This document shows positions 1 through 8,064 of a stretch of 37,745 nt of DNA, in pieces. Every line of letters begins with the position of its first letter. Position 1 is the first letter of the stretch. A program made the translations under genes and the position numbers. The stretch is taken from the NCBI GenBank assembly GCA_938020525.1, contig CALIHW010000076.1, positions 1 through 37,745 on the forward strand, read 5' to 3'. The stretch is from an uncultured Granulosicoccaceae bacterium (GTDB taxonomy: Bacteria; Pseudomonadota; Gammaproteobacteria; Granulosicoccales; Granulosicoccaceae). The notes beneath the pieces were generated by a model. It had not been told where the DNA came from, searched no databases, and saw nothing but the letters and a program-made list of their open reading frames with translations.

Positions 1-65
1 GAGAATACAAAGCGTTTTTTGCCTTGCAAGAGGGGCGAATGTTTCAGGATAGAATTAACGCTTGA
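1..65 (+). CDS. C-terminal end of an unidentified gene (partial)
   Basis: The third forward frame is open from the left edge to a TGA at 63-65. It reads EYKAFFALQEGRMFQDRINA, which has a normal protein composition for a C-terminus. The other forward frames are open for some distance too, so the choice rests on composition and on the hairpin that follows at 100-121. The family cannot be told from 20 residues. Confidence 0.3.
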   Translation, partial: EYKAFFALQEGRMFQDRINA

Positions 66-99
66 CTTGAGCGACTTGCCTCCCTGGCACTTAGACATC

Positions 100-121
100 G
101 ACCCCTCCCTCTGGAGGTGTC
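100..121 (+). terminator. Weak terminator-like hairpin
   Basis: GACCCCTCC pairs with GGAGGTGTC across a CTCT loop, eight of nine positions matching. A weakly T-rich stretch (AGTTCCGTTTGTTCT) follows. It would close the gene ending at 65 before the RND exporter unit. The poor T-tract keeps confidence low. Confidence 0.35.
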
Positions 122-256
122 AGTTCCGTTTGTTCTAGCAAGACCAACTGCAGTAAGTTAAATGCAGCAACGTCCAAAACCGTAACCTTCACGCAAAGCG
201 AACCACCGTGCAATTGTCCGGTACAATGCAGACATTAACTCTGCAAGGACACAACT

Positions 257-2581
257 ATGCTTGAAGGATATGCACGTTGGCTAATCAAATTCCGATGGCT
301 TGCCATACTACTTACAATTGTCGCGGTCGGGGCCCTTGGTTCTGGTGGCAGATTCCTGTCATTAACCAACGACTATGAAGTTTTTTTTGGTGAATCAAAC
401 CCTCAGCTGGCAGCGTTTAAAAATCTGCAGGACATCTACACCAAGAATGACAATGCGCTGATTATGCTTGAGCCAAAAGACGGCGTGGTCTTTTCGACAG
501 AGACCTTACAGGCAATAACAGAACTGACAGACGCTGCCTGGAGTACCCCCTACTCCACTCGCGTAGACTCGCTGAGCAACTTTCAATACACCTATGCCGA
601 GGATGATGACCTCACGGTGGAGGATCTGATTGAAGACCCGGCATCTTTGACAGAAGCAGAACTCACGAAGATTCAGGATATCGCAATGGCTCAGCCACTG
701 CTGGTGAACCGATTGCTGTCACCTGACGCAGACGTGACAGGCGTCAACATCAGTTTCGAATTGCCAAGCGAGAACGCAGACCAGGTTCCGTTTGAAATCA
801 TGGGTTATATCGACAACGTCCTTGCAGACATCGAGAGCAAGTACCCGAATATCGAGACCACCAGAACCGGCGTGGTACCGATGAATAAAGCCTTTGCAGA
901 ATCTTCCCTGAGAGATATAAAAACGCTAATTCCCACCGCCTTTGCCATCATTCTGCTGGGCTTTATGTTACTGACGCGAAGCTTTTGGGGAACTGTGGGT
1001 GCGCTTGCTGTGATGCTGATGTCGATCGCCGCTGCCATGGGGACTGCCGGCTGGATGGGTATCGTACTGACTCCACCATCGGCCAATGCACCGACGCTGA
1101 TCCTCACCCTTGCGGTCGCAGATTGCGTTCATTATCTGGTGACCTTTTTCCAGCAGCTGCGTTCGGGTAAAGACAAATTCAGCTCTATCCGTGAGAGCGT
1201 CAGGGTTAACTTCAATCCGATTTTTCTCACTTCAGTAACCACAGCGATCGGATTCCTGAGTATGAATTTCAGTGATTCCCCACCATTCCACGATCTGGGA
1301 ACCATTACCGCCATCGGTGTGTTCTACGCTTTTCTGCTATCCATTTTCTTCCTGCCCGCTCTAACTGCTGTACTGCCGATCAAAGCTCCTGCCGTCAAAA
1401 GTCAGGGAAAAACAGGATTCATGGAAAAGCTTGCCAACTTTTCGATCGACTATCGGAAGGTACTACTGCCGGTAATCGGTGTGTTAATCGTCGGCCTGAT
1501 CGCGATGATACCGCGCAACGAGCTCAACGATGAGTTCGTTAAATACTTTGATGATTCTATCGAGTTCCGACAGGATACAGATCAGATTGGCGAGAAGCTC
1601 ACAGGCATGTATTTTGTCGATTATTCAATGGATTCCAAAACCGAGAGCGGCATCAATACCCCCGAATACCTGAGTCAGCTCGAAGCCTTCGAACAATGGT
1701 TGCAGGAGCAACCCGAGGTGCTGCATGTCAACTCAGTTAGTGAAACTTTCCGGCGACTCAACAAGAACATGCATGGCGACGATGATGCATACTACAAACT
1801 GCCACAAGACAAAGAACTGGCTGCACAATATCTGCTGCTATATGAAATGTCTCTGCCATACGGGCTTGACCTGAACAATCAAATCAACATCGACAAGTCT
1901 GCAACCCGGCTGACAGCCACACTAGAGAATCTGTCCACCAAAGAGACACTGGCCTTTGAAAACAGGGCACAGGAGTGGATGACCAACAACACACCTGACC
2001 TTGAAAGTGCCGGATCAAGCCCGACTATTATGTTTAGTCATATCTCAAAGCGGAACATTAACAGTATGCTTACTGGTACGGTCATCGCGCTGGTGCTGAT
2101 ATCACTGATTCTTCTAGTATCACTCCGATCTGTTAAGTACGGTCTGCTAAGCCTTATACCTAATCTGGTACCGGCAGGCATGGCCTTTGGCATCTGGGCA
2201 ATTTTTAACGGCCAAGTCGGCTTATCCGTATCAGTAGTTATTGCGATGACGCTGGGTATTGTTGTGGACGACACCATCCACTTTTTAAGTAAATATCTGC
2301 GTGCTAAACGCGAACAGGGGCTGGGTACCGAAGCCGCCATTCGCTATGCTTTTAACACCGTCGGTGAAGCACTCCTGATAACGACTATTATATTAACTGC
2401 AGGGTTCATGATACTGGCGCAATCAAGCTTCTCGCTCAATGCAGATATGGGTTTGATGACGGCAATCACCATTTGTCTCGCCCTGTTCATCGACTTTCTA
2501 TTCCTGCCCGCGCTGTTAATCTGGATGGACAAAGGAAAACAGGACGACCTGACCGATGGAGCGGCGGTGCCGGCAACCTGA
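257..2581 (+). CDS. RND/MMPL-family exporter with two SSD-like membrane halves
   Basis: A 774-residue inner-membrane protein of the RND superfamily, MMPL/HpnN-like branch, which moves lipids or other hydrophobic compounds using the proton gradient. The layout is duplicated: a membrane helix near residues 10-30, a periplasmic domain at about 35-215, a helix bundle at about 220-375, then a second helix (400-420), periplasmic domain (425-600) and bundle (605-757). Each bundle carries a matching acidic motif, ADCVHY (D289, H292) and VVDDTIHF (D671, D672, H675), at the place where RND proteins keep their proton-relay residues. ATG 257 follows AAGGA at 245-249. It is the first gene of a plus-strand unit with a LolA-like carrier and a barrel, which favours lipid or hydrophobe transport. 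The substrate is unknown. Confidence 0.88.
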   Translation: MLEGYARWLIKFRWLAILLTIVAVGALGSGGRFLSLTNDYEVFFGESNPQLAAFKNLQDIYTKNDNALIMLEPKDGVVFSTETLQAITELTDAAWSTPYSTRVDSLSNFQYTYAEDDDLTVEDLIEDPASLTEAELTKIQDIAMAQPLLVNRLLSPDADVTGVNISFELPSENADQVPFEIMGYIDNVLADIESKYPNIETTRTGVVPMNKAFAESSLRDIKTLIPTAFAIILLGFMLLTRSFWGTVGALAVMLMSIAAAMGTAGWMGIVLTPPSANAPTLILTLAVADCVHYLVTFFQQLRSGKDKFSSIRESVRVNFNPIFLTSVTTAIGFLSMNFSDSPPFHDLGTITAIGVFYAFLLSIFFLPALTAVLPIKAPAVKSQGKTGFMEKLANFSIDYRKVLLPVIGVLIVGLIAMIPRNELNDEFVKYFDDSIEFRQDTDQIGEKLTGMYFVDYSMDSKTESGINTPEYLSQLEAFEQWLQEQPEVLHVNSVSETFRRLNKNMHGDDDAYYKLPQDKELAAQYLLLYEMSLPYGLDLNNQINIDKSATRLTATLENLSTKETLAFENRAQEWMTNNTPDLESAGSSPTIMFSHISKRNINSMLTGTVIALVLISLILLVSLRSVKYGLLSLIPNLVPAGMAFGIWAIFNGQVGLSVSVVIAMTLGIVVDDTIHFLSKYLRAKREQGLGTEAAIRYAFNTVGEALLITTIILTAGFMILAQSSFSLNADMGLMTAITICLALFIDFLFLPALLIWMDKGKQDDLTDGAAVPAT

Positions 2582-2624
2582 TTACCGGAAACCGAATACC
2601 ACTAAAATTAAAGGAAGCACCATT

Positions 2625-3407
2625 ATGTTATTCAGAACACTAACCCTTAGCGCAATGCTGGCCGTAGCCCCTGCTCTTTCGGCACAAACACCAGAGGAAC
2701 GTGGGCTCGCTATTGCTACTGAAGGTGACGCACGCGACCAAGGCTATATAGATAGCACGGCCAACATGAAAATGATTCTGCGCAACCGTGCCGGCAAAGA
2801 GAGTATTCGCAACGTTCGTATCAAGAGCCTTGAAGTCGAAGGAGACGGCGACAAGAGTCTATCTATTTTCGATGAACCGGCAGACGTCAAAGGCACCACC
2901 AGTTTGACCTGGTCACACAGTCAAAAGCCGGACGAACAGTGGTTGTACCTGCCAGCTTTGAAGCGCGTCAAGCGTATCTCGTCGAAGAACAAGTCCGGCC
3001 CTTTTATGGGTAGTGAGTTCGCGTTCGAAGATATCGGATCACAAGAGGTAGACAAGTACACATATAAGTACCTGCGTGACGAAGATTTTAATTCGGCACC
3101 AACTTTCGTCGTGGAACGCTACCCGACAGATAAAAACAGTGGTTATACAAAGCAGGTCGTTTGGATTGAGCAGGATCGTTACCTGGCACTTAAAATCGAA
3201 TTCTATGACCGCAAAGGTTCACTCCTAAAAACACTGGTTGCATCAGACTTTAGTCAGTACCTTGATAAGTTCTGGCGAGCTGCCAAGCTTGAAATGACCA
3301 ACCATCAGTCGGGCAAATCAACAACCCTTGAATTCTCTGATTACCAGTTTCAGACCGGTTTGAAATCATCAGATTTTTCAAAAAATGCCCTAAAGAAGCA
3401 AAGGTAA
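2625..3407 (+). CDS. LolA-like outer-membrane lipoprotein-sorting family protein
   Basis: A 260-residue secreted protein. The start is ATG 2625, behind AAGGAAG at 2611-2617; it opens a clear signal peptide (MLFRTLTLSAMLAVAPALSA). An upstream in-frame ATG at 2556 would lie inside the exporter gene and hide the signal peptide. The body has the features of the family annotated as outer membrane lipoprotein-sorting protein (LolA/LolB-like half-barrel): residues like WLYLPALKRVKRISSKNKSG, a GSEFAFEDIG segment, and a late stretch on removing side products from a hydrophobic cavity fold (LEMTNHQSGKSTTLEF). Such proteins often sit beside MMPL-type exporters and are thought to carry a hydrophobic ligand across the periplasm. 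It starts 43 bases after the exporter stop, so co-transcription is likely. Confidence 0.8.
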   Translation: MLFRTLTLSAMLAVAPALSAQTPEERGLAIATEGDARDQGYIDSTANMKMILRNRAGKESIRNVRIKSLEVEGDGDKSLSIFDEPADVKGTTSLTWSHSQKPDEQWLYLPALKRVKRISSKNKSGPFMGSEFAFEDIGSQEVDKYTYKYLRDEDFNSAPTFVVERYPTDKNSGYTKQVVWIEQDRYLALKIEFYDRKGSLLKTLVASDFSQYLDKFWRAAKLEMTNHQSGKSTTLEFSDYQFQTGLKSSDFSKNALKKQR

Positions 3408-3448
3408 GAAAAAACAAAGACTAAAAGCGTTCAGAGCAACAAACTCAC

Positions 3449-4717
3449 ATGCGTAAACCTTTTTTCCTGATAGCCGCATCAATACTTACCTGTACCAATG
3501 CAAACGCACTGGACTGGCGCGGCAATGTTTCTTCCGAGCTAACATACTTCCCGGAGTATTCGGTTGGTACAGAAAACTGGAAGCTCAACACTTCATTGGC
3601 AGCAGAAGTTGAACTAACACAGGATTTCGCAGACAACATACGCTTAACATTCCATCCGTTCGTCCGGTGGGATCAGCAGGACGACGAACGAACGCGTGCA
3701 GGTGTCAGAGAACTTCTACTTTCAACCACTGGAGAGACGTGGGAATTCAATGCAGGCCTGGGCACTGTATTCTGGGGTGTCACCGAATCACACAATCCTG
3801 TTGACATCATCAATCAGACCGACTCCATCGAAGACCCCACAGGCGACGAAAAACTTGGCCAGTTGATGCTTAACCTCAAATGGTTCAGTGATGACTTTGG
3901 CGAATTTGAAGCTTTTCTCCTGCCGCAATTCGAGGAGAGAACGTTTGTTGGTGAAAATGGCAGGCCATCTCCAGGTATCACGGTTGATCCTGACCTGGCG
4001 ACTTTTGAATCCAGCGATGGCAACGATCACGTCGGGTATGCACTAAGATGGGCAAACAGCTTTGATGTTTGGGATCTTGGCCTACATTACTTTGACGGTA
4101 CATCGAGAGATCCTTCACTGACGCCCGTTGTTTCAAATACTGGAGCTGTGCTTGCTCCAAGATATTCATTGTTACGTCAGGCCGGAGTCGATGCACAGGG
4201 ACTCTATGGTGATCTGGCAGTGAAGGCAGAAGTCATTCATCAAACCGGTGATGAAATTGAATCACATGCAGAAGCCGTGACTGGCATCGAGTATACGCTG
4301 GTGGGATTTCTGTCACCATTGCAGGAAAACGAAAAACTGCCTGAAGACTGGTGCACTCCGGACACACGTAACCCGTTCAAAAAACTCGCATGCAACGACC
4401 GGCTGGATCTGGGACTGGTACTCGAATATCTTTGGGATCAGCGCGGCACAGACAGCAACCAGCCATTCCAGAATGACCTGCTAGCGGGTTTCCGGTTTGC
4501 TTTTAATGATGCCGCGTCAAGCGACGCACTGTTCGGTATTGTGCAGGATCTCGATGAAGGTGCCACAACACTCTCACTGGAAGCCAGCACCCGATTATTC
4601 GAATCGTACCGGTTAACAATTCTTGGACAAAAGTTCCTTAACACAACCGACGATACAGTTTTCAACGCATTTGAAAATGAAAGCTTTATACAGTTAGACT
4701 TCAGCTACTTCTTTTAA
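3449..4717 (+). CDS. Outer-membrane beta-barrel protein of unknown function
   Basis: A 422-residue secreted protein with a signal peptide ending near residue 20 (ANA-LDW). Alternating polar and hydrophobic segments rich in aromatic residues run through its length, and the final residues QLDFSYFF end in phenylalanine, the usual beta-barrel assembly signal. Repeated strand-like elements (WRGNVSSELTYFPEYS, RLTFHPFVRWDQQ, AFLLPQFEERTF) fit a porin-sized barrel. Two cysteines (at about residues 301 and 315) could form a disulfide in a loop. Its place 41 bases after the LolA-like gene suggests the outer-membrane end of the same system. The Shine-Dalgarno before ATG 3449 is weak, so coupled translation is possible. 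No precise family is recognised; DUF1302-like barrels are a loose comparison. Confidence 0.7.
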   Translation: MRKPFFLIAASILTCTNANALDWRGNVSSELTYFPEYSVGTENWKLNTSLAAEVELTQDFADNIRLTFHPFVRWDQQDDERTRAGVRELLLSTTGETWEFNAGLGTVFWGVTESHNPVDIINQTDSIEDPTGDEKLGQLMLNLKWFSDDFGEFEAFLLPQFEERTFVGENGRPSPGITVDPDLATFESSDGNDHVGYALRWANSFDVWDLGLHYFDGTSRDPSLTPVVSNTGAVLAPRYSLLRQAGVDAQGLYGDLAVKAEVIHQTGDEIESHAEAVTGIEYTLVGFLSPLQENEKLPEDWCTPDTRNPFKKLACNDRLDLGLVLEYLWDQRGTDSNQPFQNDLLAGFRFAFNDAASSDALFGIVQDLDEGATTLSLEASTRLFESYRLTILGQKFLNTTDDTVFNAFENESFIQLDFSYFF

Positions 4718-4741
4718 AACATTTCTCAGGGGTATGCGCAC

Positions 4742-5185
4742 ATGACAGATCCTATTCAACAAACAGCTCAACGAATCGCCGGTGCTCCCAACACAGAACT
4801 GGAACATCGCTTAAAAAGAGACATGTTTGCAGCGATCAGCAAAGTCAAACCTGCGGTTGCTGAAGGTGTCTCCATTGAAGATGATGTACTCACGGGTACT
4901 TTCTTCGAAAGTCTTCAACCCTCACTACAAGGCATTGCAGTCAGTAAACTTGAAAACTCGATTTTCTTTTACGATAAGATTGGCTGGAACGAATCATTCC
5001 TGACCACAGACATAAAAGATACGCTGACTGATTTTCATATCAGCAAAATCAACGAAAAGGCACAACCGCAAACACTTCACGATCTCGCCTACATTTCTTA
5101 CAAACACATTGAAAAAATGATGGGTAAAACCGAATCTGCCAGTTACTGGGAGAGACTTAAGCAGGCTGTCGCCCAAAAACATTAG
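4742..5185 (+). CDS. Conserved-looking small soluble protein, function unknown
   Basis: A 147-residue protein starting at ATG 4742 behind AGGGG (about 4728-4732), only 24 bases after the barrel gene, so it probably ends the same transcript. It has no signal peptide or membrane helix and is expected in the cytoplasm. It looks mainly helical (residues 1-45 and 105-147), with a central stretch of short strands around GTFFESLQPSLQGIAVSKL. No catalytic motif is visible. The C-terminus EKMMGKTESASYWERLKQAVA is amphipathic. I do not recognise the family; its position is the only clue to a role with the exporter. Confidence 0.6.
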   Translation: MTDPIQQTAQRIAGAPNTELEHRLKRDMFAAISKVKPAVAEGVSIEDDVLTGTFFESLQPSLQGIAVSKLENSIFFYDKIGWNESFLTTDIKDTLTDFHISKINEKAQPQTLHDLAYISYKHIEKMMGKTESASYWERLKQAVAQKH

Positions 5186-5203
5186 ATCAGTCTAATGCCG
5201 TCC

Positions 5204-5290
5204 TGTCCTTAAAGGACACCGGTCCCCAGAACTAGCCATTTTCACGTCCGCGCCCTACTCCGAGAATCTTCGGATTAGTCGATTTTGTTT
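5204..5290. terminator. Palindrome and hairpin at the end of the envelope unit
   Basis: TGTCCTT-A-AAGGACA is a perfect palindrome at 5204-5218. A second hairpin, TCCGA/TCGGA with a six-base loop (5259-5274), is followed by TTAGTCGATTTTGTTT. The second has the better terminator shape on the plus strand, but its stem is only five pairs. The first could be a protein site instead. Confidence 0.35.
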
Positions 5291-5316
5291 GATTATTGCG
5301 CTCTGGTTTGTGATGA

Positions 5317-5333
5317 TTGTATGGGTCATACAA
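5317..5333. promoter_or_regulatory. Candidate GntR-type operator upstream of the CoA-transferase genes
   Basis: TTGTATG-GGT-CATACAA is a perfect 7+3+7 palindrome 124 bases before the first CoA-transferase start. The TTGT...ACAA arms are typical of many GntR-family operators, which is family knowledge and not proof. A second perfect palindrome, AAAGAC-CA-GTCTTT, lies at 5404-5417, 40 bases before the start codon. No GntR gene is in this window. Confidence 0.4.
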
Positions 5334-5456
5334 CATCCGCCTACTGGTTTTTAATATGTTTCAAGCGCAGCCTGCGCGCCCGCGAAACTACCGCAATTTT
5401 CAAAAAGACCAGTCTTTCAAACAGGGCAAACTAGAACCCGCTCCTCGGTTAACAAT

Positions 5457-6152
5457 ATGAATAAGGTTTACGACAACGCAACGCTCGCACTGGAAGGTCT
5501 GTTGCAAGACGGATTGCTGATCGCGTCCGGTGGATTTGGCCTGTGCGGCATTCCCGAGCTTCTGATACAGGGCATAAAGGAAGCAGGTACAAAAGACTTA
5601 ACTTTTGTATCCAACAATGCCGGTGTCGACGGCTTCGGTATTGGCATTCTGCTTGAGAGCAGGCAGGTCAAAAAAATGATTAGCTCATACGTTGGTGAAA
5701 ACGCCGAGTTTATGCGCCAGTACCTGGCAGGCGAGCTTGAGCTTGAGTTTAATCCGCAAGGCACACTTGCAGAACGCATGCGTTCTGCGGGTTGCGGTAT
5801 TCCTGGTTTCTACACCAAAACCGGTGTGGGCACAGTGATCGCTGAAGGGAAAGAACACAAAGAATTTAACGGTGAGACCTATATTCTCGAAGAGGGCATC
5901 TTTGCAGACCTGGCCATCGTCAAAGCATGGAAGGCAGACCCGACAGGCAACTTGGTGTTTAGAAAAGCTGCCCGCAATTTCAATCCACCCGCTGCTATGT
6001 GCGGCAAAGTCTGTGTGGTAGAGGTCGAAGAGATCGTAGAGACCGGCTCACTCTACCCTGACAGCATCCATTTGCCAGGCATCTACGTGCATCGCCTTTT
6101 TCAGGGTGAACACGAAAAGCGCATCGAACAACGTACCGTACAGGAGGCCTGA
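5457..6152 (+). CDS. scoA: 3-oxoacid CoA-transferase, subunit A
   Basis: A 231-residue alpha subunit of a family I CoA-transferase. With subunit B it moves CoA from succinyl-CoA to acetoacetate or a similar 3-oxoacid, in ketone-body or short-chain acid breakdown. It carries the glycine-rich ASGGFGLCGIPE (residues 23-34), the SNNAGVDGFGIG segment, GTLAERMRSAGCGIPGFYTKTGVGT and the C-terminal PGIYVHRLFQG typical of ScoA/AtoD proteins. The start MNKVY matches the usual family start, yet no Shine-Dalgarno is visible before ATG 5457 (CTCGGTTAACAAT); the message may be leaderless or weakly translated. Subunit B follows after three bases. The exact acid is inferred; succinate as donor is the usual case for this subfamily. 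Confidence 0.9.
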   Translation: MNKVYDNATLALEGLLQDGLLIASGGFGLCGIPELLIQGIKEAGTKDLTFVSNNAGVDGFGIGILLESRQVKKMISSYVGENAEFMRQYLAGELELEFNPQGTLAERMRSAGCGIPGFYTKTGVGTVIAEGKEHKEFNGETYILEEGIFADLAIVKAWKADPTGNLVFRKAARNFNPPAAMCGKVCVVEVEEIVETGSLYPDSIHLPGIYVHRLFQGEHEKRIEQRTVQEA

Positions 6153-6155
6153 GTC

Positions 6156-6782
6156 ATGGCATGGGACCGAAATCAAATGGCCGCACGCGCAGGTCAGGAA
6201 CTACAAGATGGCTGGTACGTCAACTTAGGCATTGGCATTCCAACGCTCGTGTCGAACTACATTCCCGATGGCGTAGAGGTCACTCTGCAATCTGAAAACG
6301 GCATGCTCGGCATGGGACCCTTCCCAACAGAAGACAACATAGATGCCGACATAATCAACGCTGGCAAGCAGACCATCACAGAACTCCCGCAGACAGCCTA
6401 CTTCGATTCATCACAGTCTTTCGGAATGATTCGCGGTGGTAAAATTGCGATGGCTATTCTCGGTGCAATGGAAGTTGCCGAAAATGGTGACCTTGCCAAC
6501 TGGATGATCCCTGGCAAGCTGGTAAAAGGCATGGGCGGCGCGATGGATCTGGTGGCAGGTGTTGGCCGGGTCGTGGTCATTATGGATCACGCCAATAAAC
6601 ATGGTGAAAGCAAACTACTCAAGGAATGTACACTGCCATTAACCGGTAAAGGCGTGGTTGACCGCATTATCACCAACCTAGGTGTACTCGATGTTGTCGA
6701 AGGTGGTTTAAAAATCGTTGAGCTGGCAGATGGTGTAAGCGAAGAAGAACTGCGTGCGGCGACAGCGGCTACCATTGTTTAG
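6156..6782 (+). CDS. scoB: 3-oxoacid CoA-transferase, subunit B
   Basis: A 208-residue beta subunit, partner of the preceding gene. The catalytic glutamate is expected at E47 in [14 protein letters not shown], the signature in which the glutamyl-CoA intermediate forms. Other family segments are [17 protein letters not shown] (21-37), [15 protein letters not shown] and [21 protein letters not shown]. Length and order agree with ScoB/AtoA. ATG 6156 has AGGAGG at 6142-6147 inside the end of subunit A, so the two are translationally linked. The gene ends at TAG 6782, just before copy A of the dispersed repeat, which may carry its 3' end signals. Confidence 0.92.
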   Translation: MAWDRNQMAARAGQELQDGWYVNLGIGIPTLVSNYIPDGVEVTLQSENGMLGMGPFPTEDNIDADIINAGKQTITELPQTAYFDSSQSFGMIRGGKIAMAILGAMEVAENGDLANWMIPGKLVKGMGGAMDLVAGVGRVVVIMDHANKHGESKLLKECTLPLTGKGVVDRIITNLGVLDVVEGGLKIVELADGVSEEELRAATAATIV

Positions 6783-6800
6783 TTTTATTGTTTTACTTTG

Positions 6801-7062
6801 GCTTGACGCTCTGTCGTGGCATCCATGCCGGCTTTCGATGCCAGTCCCTGGCTCTACGAGGCACTTTTTAAAGGACGCCAAAAGTACCCAAAAGCGTCTT
6901 TCGCAGCCTCATTACCCTGCGGGTGCCTGCGGCATTTTTTGAAATCATCCGCCAATGGGTCGCGCTAAACGTACATCCATGTACACAGCGCTCACGCGCC
7001 GTCCCTGGCGCTTTGACCCGTCTCCAGCTGATTTCAAAAAACAATTCAGATGCTCGGGGTAC
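6801..7062 (+). repeat. Dispersed structured repeat, copy A
   Basis: About 262 bases matching 18521-18780 in the same orientation, roughly 80% identical by eye, with small indels only around 6861-6927. The core folds back on itself. TTTTTTGAAATCA (6935-6947) pairs with TGATTTCAAAAAA (7029-7041). ATGGGTC (6955-6961) pairs with GACCCGT (7015-7021). Between them lie two small hairpins, GTACAT-CC-ATGTAC (6971-6984) and GCGCC/GGCGC (6996-7011). A separate GGCAT-CC-ATGCC hairpin sits near the left end (6818-6829). No credible reading frame runs through it. It could be a REP/MITE-type element or a structured RNA. Confidence 0.8.
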
Positions 7063-7128
7063 ATGAACTACCACAGACTTGTTTGCTCTGTCTTGCTGCT
7101 TCGCCTTTTAAAGACTACAACGAGATAA

Positions 7129-7163
7129 CGTAGGGCGGCATAAGCCGAAGGCGCGTCCGCCAT
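7129..7163. repeat. Short REP-like palindrome, copy A
   Basis: Begins CGTAGGGCGGCATAAG and ends GTCCGCCAT; GGCGG and CCGCC can pair. A related unit, CGTAGGGAGGATAAG to ATCCACCAT, lies at 18882-18912, also 66-101 bases after a copy of the 260-base repeat. GTAGGGTGGATAAG...ATCCACC-type units are common intergenic repeats in bacteria (from memory). The remaining gene-free bases to 7356 hold only the hairpin listed next. Confidence 0.5.
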
Positions 7164-7224
7164 CCAACAATTTTCACGGCATAAACGCTGCCGAAGCCGG
7201 AAAGGAATTCACCCAAACCTCAGT

Positions 7225-7244
7225 CGTGAGGAATACGCCTCACG
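7225..7244. other. Hairpin in the convergent gap before the response regulator
   Basis: CGTGAGG (7225-7231) pairs perfectly with CCTCACG (7238-7244) across AATACG. There is no T-run on either side, so a terminator call is not supported. It lies about 110 bases beyond the stop of the minus-strand response regulator and may be a 3' end structure. Confidence 0.35.
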
Positions 7245-7356
7245 TGAACCCGCCAGCGTAAGAGAGGGATGCGTTTCACACCGTTAAACGGACGCAAAGT
7301 CTGCTGCATCACACGCATATCTATCGAAGCAAAACACCTGGCAACCATTTAACTTC

Positions 7357-8064
7357 TTACTCATCGTCCGAAATAAAAATATAACCAGCCCCATAAATCG
7401 TTTTAATTATTTTAGGGTTTTTGGATGGATCTCTAAGTTTCGATCGCAGGCGAGAAACTCTTACGTCTATAGCGCGGTCGAACGCAAACTCATCACTGTG
7501 GTCATTTAAATCATCACAAAGCTGAGCACGTGTGACCAACCTGTTGGCGTGCGTTAGAAAATACTGCAACAGGTTAACTTCACTGGCACTAAGCTTTACC
7601 TCAACACCTTCAGCATCAGTCAATTCGAATTTTGAGCAGTCCATCGTCCAGCCGGAAAATTTATACACGGTTGAATGATGTACTGGTTCATTAGGTGTTT
7701 TGCGTCGAATTAGCGCCCTGACACGCGCAATCACTTCTGCCATTTCGAAGGGTTTAGCCAGGTAGTCATCGGCACCAAGCTCAAGCCCGACAATCTTATC
7801 CTGCAATGCTGCACGACCAGATATAACCAGTATTGCTGCATCACCCGCCCTTGCGATACTACTGACCAGATTAAGTCCATCTTTGTCCGGCAGACCGAGA
7901 TCGACAATGCAAAGATCCGGTGCCGACTGCAGTAAGGCCTTCTCAAAATCGATAGCACGTCTGAAGCCCTGAACATCATAACCCGCATCACTCAAGCTCT
8001 CGGTCAGTAGCTTAAGAATCTCCGGGGAATCTTCAACAATGGCTATCTGTTGTTGTTCAGTCAC
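7357..8064 (-). CDS. OmpR/PhoB-family response regulator
   Basis: Two-component regulator of about 235 residues. The receiver domain (about 5-115) has the acidic pair E11-D12, the phosphoacceptor D55 in CIVDLGLP, S82 and the conserved K104 in LAKPF. A winged-helix DNA-binding domain follows (about 130-232), with SASEVNLLQYFLTHANRLVTR, DVRVSRLRSKL and the C-terminal KTIYGAGYIF that marks OmpR-type proteins. I chose the GTG at 8064: it forms a GTGA overlap with the kinase stop and has AGGCGA seven bases upstream. A GTG at 8070 (two residues longer) is possible but sits almost on that AGGCGA. It is surely the partner of the overlapping kinase. The divergent acyl-CoA synthetase/ABC operon is the nearest likely target. 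Confidence 0.9.
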   Translation of the reverse strand: MTEQQQIAIVEDSPEILKLLTESLSDAGYDVQGFRRAIDFEKALLQSAPDLCIVDLGLPDKDGLNLVSSIARAGDAAILVISGRAALQDKIVGLELGADDYLAKPFEMAEVIARVRALIRRKTPNEPVHHSTVYKFSGWTMDCSKFELTDAEGVEVKLSASEVNLLQYFLTHANRLVTRAQLCDDLNDHSDEFAFDRAIDVRVSRLRSKLRDPSKNPKIIKTIYGAGYIFISDDE

